From Helicobacter sp. (GTDB lineage Bacteria; Campylobacterota; Campylobacteria; Campylobacterales; Helicobacteraceae), in the NCBI RefSeq assembly GCF_017502485.1, contig NZ_JAFVUX010000032.1, positions 1-50,896 on the forward strand: a DNA stretch of 50,896 nt, in the 5' to 3' direction. The notes under the pieces were generated by a model. It was not told where the DNA came from, ran no database searches, and saw nothing but the letters and a program-made list of their open reading frames with translations. A program made the position numbers and the translations under genes. Positions 35,132 to 43,588 of this stretch are shown one piece after another. Within the stretch, counting starts at the first letter, position 1. Each line of letters opens with the position of its first letter.

Positions 35132-37042
35132 CTACACCTCCTCTTCTTGCTCCTTAACGATGCGCGATGGCATATTGTTTTCCTGCTCATATGCCTCGAT
35201 GATCTCGCGCACCTTATCACCATCAATTACTTCTTTATCAAACAGCTCTTTCACCATAGATTCTATAGCACCATCATATTCTTGCAAGAGTTGTTTTACA
35301 GCCTTAAATCGCTCATCAAGAGTCCTACGCACAAATACATCTACATATTCCGCTGTTTTCTCACTAAACTCCCTAGCATTCCCCATTCCCCCACCTAAAA
35401 ACGCGTTGCGCTGCTTCTCTAGCACCATCAGTCCGTTTTCATCAGTCATACCATAGTAACTAATCATCGCCTTAAGTATGTCAGTGGCACGCTCCAAGTC
35501 ATTGCTCGCTCCAGTAGAAATCTCACCCAAGAAAGCATCTTCAGCTGCCCTACCCCCAAGTAATACATCAACTTCTGCAAGTAGCTCGTGCTTTTGCATA
35601 AGGTATTTATTTTCTTCTGGGGTATTAAGCGTATAGCCAAGTGCTGCCATACCACGCGGTACAATGGAAACTTTATTGACTTTAGATGCACCTTTTGTCA
35701 TCTCAGCTACTAGTGCGTGTCCGCTCTCGTGATAAGCGACAATCTTTTTCTCTTTAGGAGAAATTCTGCGAGATTTCTTCTCTAATCCAGCGATCCCACG
35801 CTCAACGGCTTCTTTAAGATTTACTTGAGATACTTGCTTTTGATTATTGCGCCCTGCAAGTAAAGCTGCTTCGTTGATAATATTTGCCAAATCCGCTCCA
35901 GCAAGCCCAGCTGTAAGCTTGGCTATCTCCTCTAAATCGACATCACGCGCAAGCTTGACAGATTTAATATGTACCTTAAGAATCTGCACACGCCCATTGA
36001 AGTCCGGCTTATCTACAAGCACTTGCCGATCAAATCTCCCCGGACGCAACAAAGCTGGATCTAGTACCTCAGGGCGGTTTGTCGCAGCAAGCACAATCAC
36101 AGGAGCATTTTCACTGCCAAAACCATCCATCTCTGCTAAAAGCTGGTTAAGAGTCTGCTCTCTTTCATCATTACCACTTATCATACCACCAGCAGCGCGA
36201 GACTTTCCTATGGCATCAATTTCATCAATAAAGATAATGCTAGGGGCTTCTTTTTTCGCCATTTCAAACAAGTCGCGCACGCGACTCGCACCAAGCCCTA
36301 CAAACATCTCTATAAAGCTACTTCCACTCATAGAAAAAAACGGCACATTTGCTTCTCCAGCCACAGCTTTGGCAAGGAGAGTTTTCCCCGTGCCCGGAGG
36401 TCCTACAAGTAGTACGCCTTTAGGGATTTTAGCGCCCACAGCAGCGTAACGATCAGGGTATTTGAGAAAATCTACAATTTCTACAACCTCTTCTTTAGCC
36501 TCTTCATTCCCCGCCATATCATCAAACTTGACCTTAGGCTTTTCGGCATTAACAAGCTTCTTGCTACTCCCCATACCAAAGATACCTCCGCCCATACTCT
36601 TTTGCATTCTACTCGCGAGAAACATCCACAAACCCAAAAATACAAAAATAGGCAGTAACCAGCCAAGCGTCTCGGTAAAGAAATTGGATTCACTAAAACC
36701 ACCATAGCTGATTTTATGCTCTTCTAGCAACGGCACAAGTGAAGGATCAGTGACTTTGCGTGCGACATACACGACCTTTGCACCACTTGCATCAATCCCA
36801 CTTGCCTTGATGATTGTCTGCCCAATGCTGACATTTTGCACTTGCTTAGTCGCAATGAGCTGTTTTAGCTCATAATACTCAATATTTCTGCTAGCACTTG
36901 TGCCAAAGCCACCCAAGCTAGAATCTGCACTTGTAAACTTCACCACAAGCATAGCCACAATCGCAAATACCACAAAAAGCAAGATGGGGTTTTGCTTCAT
37001 TGGCGGTTTTTTATCGTTGTTCGGATTATCATTTTGTGCCAT
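35132..37042 (-). CDS. ftsH: ATP-dependent zinc metalloprotease FtsH
   Basis: Membrane AAA+ protease that degrades misfolded membrane proteins and regulators. The 636-residue protein has two membrane helices (about 19-36 and 124-143) around a periplasmic domain, the AAA module (Walker A GPPGTGKT 214-221, Walker B FIDEIDAIG, SRH NRPEVLDPALLRPGRFDR), and the zinc site HESGH at 438-442. Start ATG follows AGAGGAAGA. Last of prmA-ftsH reading leftward; psd-like and pssA follow with overlap or 2-bp spacing, so all four are probably one transcript. Confidence 0.97.
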   Translation of the reverse strand: MAQNDNPNNDKKPPMKQNPILLFVVFAIVAMLVVKFTSADSSLGGFGTSASRNIEYYELKQLIATKQVQNVSIGQTIIKASGIDASGAKVVYVARKVTDPSLVPLLEEHKISYGGFSESNFFTETLGWLLPIFVFLGLWMFLASRMQKSMGGGIFGMGSSKKLVNAEKPKVKFDDMAGNEEAKEEVVEIVDFLKYPDRYAAVGAKIPKGVLLVGPPGTGKTLLAKAVAGEANVPFFSMSGSSFIEMFVGLGASRVRDLFEMAKKEAPSIIFIDEIDAIGKSRAAGGMISGNDEREQTLNQLLAEMDGFGSENAPVIVLAATNRPEVLDPALLRPGRFDRQVLVDKPDFNGRVQILKVHIKSVKLARDVDLEEIAKLTAGLAGADLANIINEAALLAGRNNQKQVSQVNLKEAVERGIAGLEKKSRRISPKEKKIVAYHESGHALVAEMTKGASKVNKVSIVPRGMAALGYTLNTPEENKYLMQKHELLAEVDVLLGGRAAEDAFLGEISTGASNDLERATDILKAMISYYGMTDENGLMVLEKQRNAFLGGGMGNAREFSEKTAEYVDVFVRRTLDERFKAVKQLLQEYDGAIESMVKELFDKEVIDGDKVREIIEAYEQENNMPSRIVKEQEEEV

Positions 37043-37077
37043 TTCTTCCTCTTTTGTATAACTGCTTAGATCCTTAC

Positions 37078-37083
37078 ATTATA
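37078..37083 (-). promoter_or_regulatory. -10 promoter before ftsH
   Basis: On the minus strand this reads TATAAT in a very AT-rich gap (37043-37101) between prmA and ftsH, giving a start near 37071, about 30 nt before the ftsH ATG. Predicted only. Confidence 0.45.
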
Positions 37084-37101
37084 ATATATTTTGCATAATG
37101 T

Positions 37102-38133
37102 TTATGTTACCAATGCAAACTTCAGGCTCACCCACTCATCTCTATGCTCTTTTTGTAAAAGTTGCATATCACCAAAAATCTCTAAAATCCATTCGCATTT
37201 TTCTTCAAGAATCCCAGAGAGAATCAGCACGCCACTAGGTTTTAAAGCAGCAATAAAATCATTATGCATACATGCAAGTACATCAGCTACAATATTCGCG
37301 CAAATCACATCATAAGAATGTTGCACGCTAGACTCTAGTAACATATCTGCCAAAGAGCCTTGCTCAACTCTACGCGCATACACAGCATTTTTCTCAAAAT
37401 TTTTGCGTGTTTCTTCCACAGCTAGCATATCCACATCACACGCATCAACAACGCCACCTTGCTTTGCCATAATAATACCTAAAATCCCGCTTCCACAGCC
37501 CACATCAAGACAACACTTACCGGCAAGATCCATAGCAGACAACAATGATATACACATAAAAGTGCTTGCGTGATGTCCAGATCCAAATGCCAAAGCTGGA
37601 TCAATCGCGATATTTTCTCTCCCGGCTTTGGGTAAATGCCACGATGGGTGAATATAATATCTACCACACTCTAACGGAGCAATGCCAGCTTGATAGAGCG
37701 CGATCCAGTCCTGATTAGACTTATATTCCACCGCATAAACAAACCCAACCTCACGCCCGAGTCGCTGCGACACCACGCAAGCGAAGGATTCTAGAGCCTG
37801 CACAAGTGTCTTATCGCTAAGCTCGTCATCTATCCATACAGATTCCGCACATGTATAATCACACAAAGGCGTAAGACTAGGGTCATACGAAGAGCGGATC
37901 ACAAGAGCTTGGAGCGGTAAAGTTCGCGGTGTTATAAGCATAGATTTTATATCATCTTGTGGGACATTATAGAATCTAAATGCGGACAAATCAGCCAGCG
38001 TGCCAATGACTATCTCTTCAAGTGCTTCGCCTGTAATCTGCGCAATAAAATCTGCGAAAACCTCACAACAATCTGTTGGGATACATACCATCTCCGCATA
38101 GGTATTGGAGCTAGTGCTGATGTGTTGTGACAT
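37102..38133 (-). CDS. prmA: Ribosomal protein L11 methyltransferase
   Basis: Trimethylates L11 using S-adenosylmethionine. The 343-residue product has a long N-terminal L11-recognition region and a class I methyltransferase fold: DVGCGSGILGIIMA motif I, the AFGSGHHAST block, and ICANIVADVL as motif IV. It is slightly longer than E. coli PrmA. Located between cheY and ftsH as in H. pylori. No strong ribosome site at this ATG. Confidence 0.93.
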   Translation of the reverse strand: MSQHISTSSNTYAEMVCIPTDCCEVFADFIAQITGEALEEIVIGTLADLSAFRFYNVPQDDIKSMLITPRTLPLQALVIRSSYDPSLTPLCDYTCAESVWIDDELSDKTLVQALESFACVVSQRLGREVGFVYAVEYKSNQDWIALYQAGIAPLECGRYYIHPSWHLPKAGRENIAIDPALAFGSGHHASTFMCISLLSAMDLAGKCCLDVGCGSGILGIIMAKQGGVVDACDVDMLAVEETRKNFEKNAVYARRVEQGSLADMLLESSVQHSYDVICANIVADVLACMHNDFIAALKPSGVLILSGILEEKCEWILEIFGDMQLLQKEHRDEWVSLKFALVT

Positions 38134-38204
38134 AAGAAAGCTTTAGAATAGGAGTTCTAGTGAGACAATAGCGCAAGATAAGTCAACAGATCAAAAGTGC
38201 TGGG

Positions 38205-38579
38205 CTAGTCATTAACCCCAAGCACAACTTCAAGCTTTTCTTTCAAAACTTGCGGTGTAAATGGCTTAACGATATAGTTATTCACGCCAGCTTTAAGTGC
38301 GGTTATCACTTCAGTCTTCCCACCCTCAGTAGTTACCATAATGATAGGGATCTCCTTGTAGCGATCATCAGCGCGCACCTTTTTTACCAAATCAAGCCCA
38401 TTCATCTCTGGCATATTCCAATCTGTGATCAGCACACCAATTCCCTCTTTTGTATCCATAATCTCCCACGCTTCTACCCCGTGCTCAGCTTCTAAAATAT
38501 CTTCATACCCCAAACGCTGCAAAGTGTTTTTAATGATTCTGCGCATAGTAGAACTATCATCAACAACTAATAATTTCAA
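38205..38579 (-). CDS. cheY: Chemotaxis response regulator CheY
   Basis: Single-domain receiver, phosphorylated by CheA, that binds the flagellar switch (FliM). All key residues are present in its 124 residues: DD in LLVVDDSSTMRRI, the phospho-Asp in LITDWNMPEMNGL, Thr in MVTTEGG, and Lys in YIVKPF. The start is TTG at 38579 (TTG AAA TTA TTA), with AAGGAG 6 nt before it, so an ATG-only search would miss the start. It lies between hisA and prmA. Confidence 0.97.
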   Translation of the reverse strand: MKLLVVDDSSTMRRIIKNTLQRLGYEDILEAEHGVEAWEIMDTKEGIGVLITDWNMPEMNGLDLVKKVRADDRYKEIPIIMVTTEGGKTEVITALKAGVNNYIVKPFTPQVLKEKLEVVLGVND

Positions 38580-38675
38580 AGCAACTCCTTATATGGATCA
38601 TCGAGAAATCTCCGCAATTACTAATGCCTTGCAAAGATCCCACAGAGATAATTCAATGGATAGTAATAATTTGGA

Positions 38676-38681
38676 ATCATA
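38676..38681 (-). promoter_or_regulatory. Extended -10 promoter for cheY
   Basis: On the minus strand this reads TGCTATGAT, an extended -10 near match. Transcription would start near 38669 and leave a leader of about 90 nt. Predicted only. Confidence 0.4.
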
Positions 38682-38703
38682 GCATAAAACTATAAAATTT
38701 ATC

Positions 38704-39432
38704 TCATTTTCTTTGTGCTTGTATAAAAGCTTTTGGCAAATCGATTCTTTTTTCATACAGCGCCTTGCCAATAATCACACCGCCTTGCAGATTGTGCGCA
38801 ATAAAAGCTTGCGAGAGAGAGGCTATATCTTGTGCATCTTTAAGTCCTCCACTTGCGATGACAGGTAGCCCGCTTGCCATCCCCATAGCCACGCTAAAAT
38901 CCACATTGATCCCACTAAGCGCACCATCTCGCCCAATATCTGTACAAATAAGTGCCTGCACCTTGCTACTCTGATAGAATCTAGCTAGATCCAGCGCATC
39001 TATACTACTAGATTCTACCCAGCCGTTGGTGGCGACCTTGCCATTTATCGCATCAATCCCCACTGCTATTGGGTATTTCTCCGCAAGCGATCTAGTGAGT
39101 TCGGGTGAGTTCGCAGCCAGAGAGCCCAAGATTAATCGATCAATCCCTAAGTCAAGATAGCGTCTAATGCTATTCTCATCTCTAATCCCTCCGCCTAGCT
39201 GAAGTGAAAGCTTTGTGTTTTTACGAATAGATTCTATGGCAGACAAATTCTCACTTTTACCACTTAATGCCCCATCAAGATCGACTATATGCACCCATTT
39301 TGCCCCATCTTGCTCAAATCTTATAGCAAACTCACACGGATCGCCATAGGTTGTAACACTCTGCATATCGCCCTTATACAATCGCACAGCTTGCCCATTC
39401 TGCAAGTCAATCGCCGGGAAAATCTCCAACAT
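38704..39432 (-). CDS. hisA: Phosphoribosylformimino-5-aminoimidazole carboxamide ribotide isomerase
   Basis: Fourth-step isomerase of histidine synthesis (ProFAR to PRFAR), a TIM barrel. The 242-residue product has FPAIDLQNGQAVRLYKGD with the catalytic Asp, LGGGIRD, the second Asp in ICTDIGRDGALSG, and VIASGGLKD. The ATG at 39432 has AAAGGGG upstream; a GTG two codons earlier (39438) is open but overlaps that site. H. pylori cannot make histidine, so hisA points to another Helicobacter. No other his gene is near, so the pathway is scattered here. Confidence 0.95.
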   Translation of the reverse strand: MLEIFPAIDLQNGQAVRLYKGDMQSVTTYGDPCEFAIRFEQDGAKWVHIVDLDGALSGKSENLSAIESIRKNTKLSLQLGGGIRDENSIRRYLDLGIDRLILGSLAANSPELTRSLAEKYPIAVGIDAINGKVATNGWVESSSIDALDLARFYQSSKVQALICTDIGRDGALSGINVDFSVAMGMASGLPVIASGGLKDAQDIASLSQAFIAHNLQGGVIIGKALYEKRIDLPKAFIQAQRK

Positions 39433-39456
39433 AAGCACCCCTTTATTAGATATCGT

Positions 39457-39478
39457 TAAAACGGTTTTACAAATTATA
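39457..39478 (-). promoter_or_regulatory. hisA promoter with palindrome at the start site
   Basis: Minus strand TATAAT at 39478-39473 gives a start near 39466. A 13-bp palindrome TAAAACGGTTTTA (arms TAAAAC/GTTTTA, centre G) covers 39457-39469, exactly the predicted start. It could be an operator. The hsdM-like gene diverges from here and has a weak plus-strand TACAAT at 39489-39494, so both may be affected. Inference only. Confidence 0.35.
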
Positions 39479-39532
39479 GTCTTTATATTACAATGTCTTG
39501 CCTTATTTCACTAGTATCTCTTAGGAGTTCCT

Positions 39533-41233
39533 ATGCAGAATCTGCTCAAGTGCTTTGAGTATCTCAAATCTTACCATATCGATATGCTTGATGCCATAGC
39601 AGTGATGATGGAGTTATTTTTCTTGCAATCTAAGCAACCAGAGAAGCTCGAGCAAATACTAAAGCTCCAAAAACCCAAAGCATACGAGGCATTGGCACAG
39701 GAATTACGCACACTCATTGAGCCAGAGCTACTTATAGAGCCAAACCCCAAAATCAATCCACACAAGATTCTAAAACTCCTAGCCACCACCAAGCTATCAC
39801 ACAGCACTATAGAGCAGTTTCTCCATATCATCACGCAGAAAAAAACTGCCAATAAGCTCTACTTCTACTCCACACCTTATGAGATTAATCAGCTTTTGGT
39901 GGGCATTTTGGATATGCAAGCAGGAGAGAGTATCTACAACCCTTGCTATGGTATGGGGAGCGTGTTTCTAAGTCTTGCCTATACTGCGGAGTCTATCACA
40001 CTCTATGGCGAAGAGCTTGATCCTAAGCTCTCACTTATTGCACGCATTGTTGCCAAGCTTAGTGCGCTAGAATCTAGCCAACTCTATGTCAATGACATCT
40101 TAGCGCACCCAATTTTCACACAGAATTCTGGCTACAAAAAGTTTGATAAAATCCTGTGTAACCCCCCTTTAAACGCGCACCTAGGTACAGAACTTCTCAA
40201 AGATGATGAGCGATTTAGCACTGCTGGTAGCTTGATCAAAACTTATCCTGAGCTAGTGTTTTTACTCCATTCACTCGCGCATCTTGGGGAAAGAGGTGTA
40301 TTTATCGTACGCAATCAAACCCTGATGAAATCTTCTTTAGAAAAACGATTGCGCGATAAATTATGCGAAGATGAGATGATAGAAGCCATCATCGAGCTAC
40401 CTAAAAACATCTTCCCTCACCAAAGCCACGATTTTTCCCTGCTTGTGATCTCACATCACAATAAGCAGATTTTACATATTGATGCAAGCAGTGAGCATTT
40501 CTACGCCAAAGATGGCAAGTATAATCGCCTAATCAATATCCAAGAGATCTTACATCTCTACCGCACCAAATCACAAAGCCCCTACTCAAGCCTAACACCA
40601 ATTATGTCCATAAACTCTCAAGATTTACGCGCACACAGCTATGTCAAAGAGCGCACCATCCCAGCAAAATCCACAGCCCATACGCTTAGAGATCTTGGCA
40701 TAGAAATCTTCCGTGGACAGCGGACCTATGGCACACAAAAAGATGAGGCGATAGAATTTTTTGACATAGGAATTGCTGATTTTGCGCCTTGTGGCTACAC
40801 AGAGAGCTTTCAAACCAAAAAACAGCGTGGCAATAAGGACAAAATCAACAAATACCAAATTCGCTCTTATGATATTTTACTCTCAATTCGCGGTATTACC
40901 CCAAAGCTTACAATCTTAGGAAAAATCACGCATAAAAGTGTCGTCAATGCCGGGATTATTGTGCTACGCGCTCCTAGCAAAACCATAGCGCAAGGCTTAT
41001 ACTGCTACTTGTTTTCGCAGCAAGGAGAACAAGCCTTGGCACATTTGTATAAAACAGGTGCTGATGGCACGATCCACACACAACATCTAGCCAACCTACT
41101 TATCCCAAGCACCTATGCACACAATGCCCAAGCCATCCTGCAAGAGCTTAATACCCTGCGCGACCAGCTCCACACAATCCATACAGCAATCCACTCCATC
41201 AAGGCACACCTTTATGACCCAGCAAGCCGATAA
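39533..41233 (+). CDS. Orphan type I-like N6-adenine DNA methyltransferase with fused specificity region
   Basis: A 566-residue protein combining an HsdM-like core with a C-terminal HsdS-like part. HsdM traits: helical N-terminus, FYSTPYEINQLLVGIL (family FYTPxEV), the SAM motif NPCYGMGS (136-143) and the catalytic NPPL (210-213; family NPPF/Y). From about 385 on it resembles one target-recognition domain: LGIEIFRGQRTYGT, IRSYDILLSIRG, VVNAGIIVLRAP, ADGTIHTQHLANLLIP, and a helical tail. No restriction subunit is in the window. It may be a solitary methylase that marks the genome or regulates genes. It overlaps the next gene by 20 bp. Confidence 0.82.
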   Translation: MQNLLKCFEYLKSYHIDMLDAIAVMMELFFLQSKQPEKLEQILKLQKPKAYEALAQELRTLIEPELLIEPNPKINPHKILKLLATTKLSHSTIEQFLHIITQKKTANKLYFYSTPYEINQLLVGILDMQAGESIYNPCYGMGSVFLSLAYTAESITLYGEELDPKLSLIARIVAKLSALESSQLYVNDILAHPIFTQNSGYKKFDKILCNPPLNAHLGTELLKDDERFSTAGSLIKTYPELVFLLHSLAHLGERGVFIVRNQTLMKSSLEKRLRDKLCEDEMIEAIIELPKNIFPHQSHDFSLLVISHHNKQILHIDASSEHFYAKDGKYNRLINIQEILHLYRTKSQSPYSSLTPIMSINSQDLRAHSYVKERTIPAKSTAHTLRDLGIEIFRGQRTYGTQKDEAIEFFDIGIADFAPCGYTESFQTKKQRGNKDKINKYQIRSYDILLSIRGITPKLTILGKITHKSVVNAGIIVLRAPSKTIAQGLYCYLFSQQGEQALAHLYKTGADGTIHTQHLANLLIPSTYAHNAQAILQELNTLRDQLHTIHTAIHSIKAHLYDPASR

Positions 41234-41708
41234 GCAAGATATAACTATCAAGCACTCTTGTATCCGCGACATCACGCATGGCGAGAATCTCTGCGTGATT
41301 GCACCTACAAATCTCTATGAATGCACTCTTGGCAACAATGTATTTATCGGTCCATTTGTCGAAATCCAAAGCGATGTATCCATAGGTAGCCATTGTAGAA
41401 TCCAAAGCCATAGCTTCATCTGCTCACTCACACGCATTGATGATCACTGCTTTATAGGGCATGGAGTAATGTTTATCAACGATACCTTTACTAATGGCAC
41501 ACCGACGGCGCATAAAAGTCAATGGAGGGGTGCGCATATAGGCAAAAATGTCAGCATAGGGAGTAATGCAACGATTTTGCCCGTTAGCATCTGTAATAAT
41601 GTCGTAATTGGTGCAGGAGCAGTTGTGACAAAAGATATTACAGAGCCAGGATTCTACGCGGGCAATCCTGCAAGAAAGCTACGCGATCTTCCTAAGCCTA
41701 GAATCTAG
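41214..41708 (+). CDS. Left-handed beta-helix acyltransferase (WlbB-like)
   Basis: A 164-residue hexapeptide-repeat protein. Repeats start near NNVFIGPFVEIQSDVSIGSHCRI and end VVIGAGAVVTKDI...GNPARKL. The segment GVMFINDTFTN resembles the FTNxxxP loop of WlbB-type sugar N-acetyltransferases (UDP-2,3-diamino-glucuronate branch), so it may acetylate an amino sugar for surface glycans. The ATG at 41214 is chosen (AAGG about 10 nt upstream; the longer frame from 41115 lies inside the methylase gene). The exact substrate is unknown. Confidence 0.85.
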   Translation: MTQQADKQDITIKHSCIRDITHGENLCVIAPTNLYECTLGNNVFIGPFVEIQSDVSIGSHCRIQSHSFICSLTRIDDHCFIGHGVMFINDTFTNGTPTAHKSQWRGAHIGKNVSIGSNATILPVSICNNVVIGAGAVVTKDITEPGFYAGNPARKLRDLPKPRI

Positions 41709-41729
41709 TTAATACAAAATCTATAAGAG

Positions 41730-42404
41730 CTAAAATTTAAACCCATACTCTAGCGATACTATCCCAGTAGGGCTAAAGTGCGATGCCCTGCGTGCTGGCA
41801 AAAAGCGGTAGATAAGATTAATGCGACTATGCTTGCCTACCATTGCTGTCAATCCTGCTTGCATAAAGATCTCTCCAGCCTTTTTCATACTACTCCAGCG
41901 ATTATAATCCTTTTGGTCATAGTAGAGATAGGCATCAGCCCCAATCCCCACAATACCGCCCAAAAAGACATTATGCTCCTTAGAAACAGAAAACTCTGCG
42001 ATCGCATCAATCCCCAAAGAAAGCATAGTAAGCACACCAGAGTGCTTACCAAATCCCATATCAAAACCAAAAAATCCGCGCACACCCACATAGCGATTAA
42101 AAAAGCTCATCGTGCCTGCGCGTATCCCAAATGACGGAATAGAGATAAGATCATCATAAGGGCTAGCAATGTTGTTATTGATACTAATACCCCCATCACC
42201 CTTAGCACCACTAAGCAAACTCACGCTCACACCTAGCCCGATATATTTCCCGCTTTTTTGGCGACTTATGGCAGTACGCTCCGCTACTGCCTGACAGAGA
42301 TCATCACAAACTACTTGGCTAGATAGCAACTCGCTCGCTGCAAATGCCCGCACAATGCCAACAAACAAAAATACTATGCCAGATATGCCTTGATAAGCAC
42401 GCAT
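41730..42404 (-). CDS. Outer-membrane beta-barrel protein
   Basis: A 224-residue protein with a signal peptide (GIVFLFVGIVRAFAA, cleaved near ASE) and then short amphipathic strands rich in Gly and aromatic residues, ending in Phe (SLEYGFKF), the usual outer-membrane barrel end. It resembles small Helicobacter outer-membrane proteins without a firm family match. A Cys pair (VVCDDLCQ) near the N-terminus may form a disulphide. It converges on the acyltransferase gene. Confidence 0.82.
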   Translation of the reverse strand: MRAYQGISGIVFLFVGIVRAFAASELLSSQVVCDDLCQAVAERTAISRQKSGKYIGLGVSVSLLSGAKGDGGISINNNIASPYDDLISIPSFGIRAGTMSFFNRYVGVRGFFGFDMGFGKHSGVLTMLSLGIDAIAEFSVSKEHNVFLGGIVGIGADAYLYYDQKDYNRWSSMKKAGEIFMQAGLTAMVGKHSRINLIYRFLPARRASHFSPTGIVSLEYGFKF

Positions 42405-42464
42405 TATTAAAGCTGCCTTGTAGTAAAATGCGCGGATTCTAGCACAAGATGACTTAAGCGCAAG

Positions 42465-43580
42465 CTACTTGGCTAAATCCTGTAGCATAGTAATAAATGG
42501 CAAGACATCATAATCGCGAATATTTTGCTCCATTTGCCAAAGGTAGCTAGAAACATTGACTTTGTCGATAATATGCGTGCGCTCTCTCAAGGCTTGGATA
42601 AAGATTCTATTCATATCGATATTATAATGTGTTGGATCCATATAGTTTGCAATTTGCGCAGTATAACTTAAATCATCAAAGCCATATATACTAGCATTTG
42701 GTAGCTCAGCAATCTCTTGGGTGAGATAGGTGATAGACTCTTGCCATTTAGCGAGCTTATCGCTCCCGTGTATCCGCCAATGTAGGCGCGAATATGGGGG
42801 GATGATGAGAGAGAAATGTGTATCTGGATGCTCCCTAATAAAAGACAAAAGGTAAGTTTGCAAATAGATTCTAGTAGCTCTTGCATCAGTGCTAGACATA
42901 TTATCAAGCTTGGAAAAAGGTGCGTAATCAAAGCTCCTTAGACTCTCCATCATCGATTGCACCCTATCATTTTCGTGCGCTATCCAATTATCAAACCCAC
43001 CAAAGAGATCTGTTATCCCACTTTCATCGACCAATGCCCAAGGCAGAAGCATATTAAGATCCTTTACCCCTGTGCAGATTTTCGCGCTAGAAAAAGTAAG
43101 CGCACAGAAAAGAAACTTGTTATTCATATAAATCTTTATATCATTATAGGGATTTTCATCATAGAGATAGTCAAAGGAGTCTGTCTTGCTATGACTTGGT
43201 GATATGAGAGAAAACTCATCTAAGGAATACACTATATGCTTGGGTTGCTTATGTTCTAGCAAATAGCGTAAAATCACCGCTCTTGTATCAAATGAGCTTC
43301 CTGCCATAGAGATATTTACCCACGCTCCACCTAAATTTTGCTCCATCTCGCTTGCTAGGATGTTTTGCAGCATAGATGAACCTAGAATATAGTGCGTGAA
43401 GTCATAGTGCTTGATAATACCCTTATTCTGCACTCTAGTATCATCAGTGAAGGCATTTTCACGGAAATATGGCTTATGGTAGAGTTGCAAAGGATCATAG
43501 ATATAAAGTAGCCCCACAATCGTCGTGCTATAAGCCACCACCCACGCAATCACCCATAGCACAAATGCTTTATATGCCAT
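42465..43580 (-). CDS. SGNH-like membrane-anchored protein, partner of MBOAT
   Basis: A 371-residue protein with one N-terminal helix (about 6-28) and a periplasmic part. ILGSSMLQN resembles the GDS block of SGNH hydrolases such as AlgX/AlgJ and DltD-like proteins, and DPTHYN supplies the Asp-x-x-His pair near the end. Such proteins often work with an MBOAT acyltransferase to O-acylate polysaccharide. The MBOAT gene stops just upstream, on the same strand. The ATG at 43580 has AGGAG 5 nt before it; the GTG before that is too close. Substrate unknown. Confidence 0.8.
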   Translation of the reverse strand: MAYKAFVLWVIAWVVAYSTTIVGLLYIYDPLQLYHKPYFRENAFTDDTRVQNKGIIKHYDFTHYILGSSMLQNILASEMEQNLGGAWVNISMAGSSFDTRAVILRYLLEHKQPKHIVYSLDEFSLISPSHSKTDSFDYLYDENPYNDIKIYMNNKFLFCALTFSSAKICTGVKDLNMLLPWALVDESGITDLFGGFDNWIAHENDRVQSMMESLRSFDYAPFSKLDNMSSTDARATRIYLQTYLLSFIREHPDTHFSLIIPPYSRLHWRIHGSDKLAKWQESITYLTQEIAELPNASIYGFDDLSYTAQIANYMDPTHYNIDMNRIFIQALRERTHIIDKVNVSSYLWQMEQNIRDYDVLPFITMLQDLAK

Positions 43581-43588
43581 CACAACTC

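Noticed and set aside
35847-36449. Plus-strand frame of 200 codons opposite ftsH
   Set aside because: Lies fully inside the highly conserved ftsH ATPase region, and its Ser/Ala/Pro-rich sequence is typical of a shadow frame.
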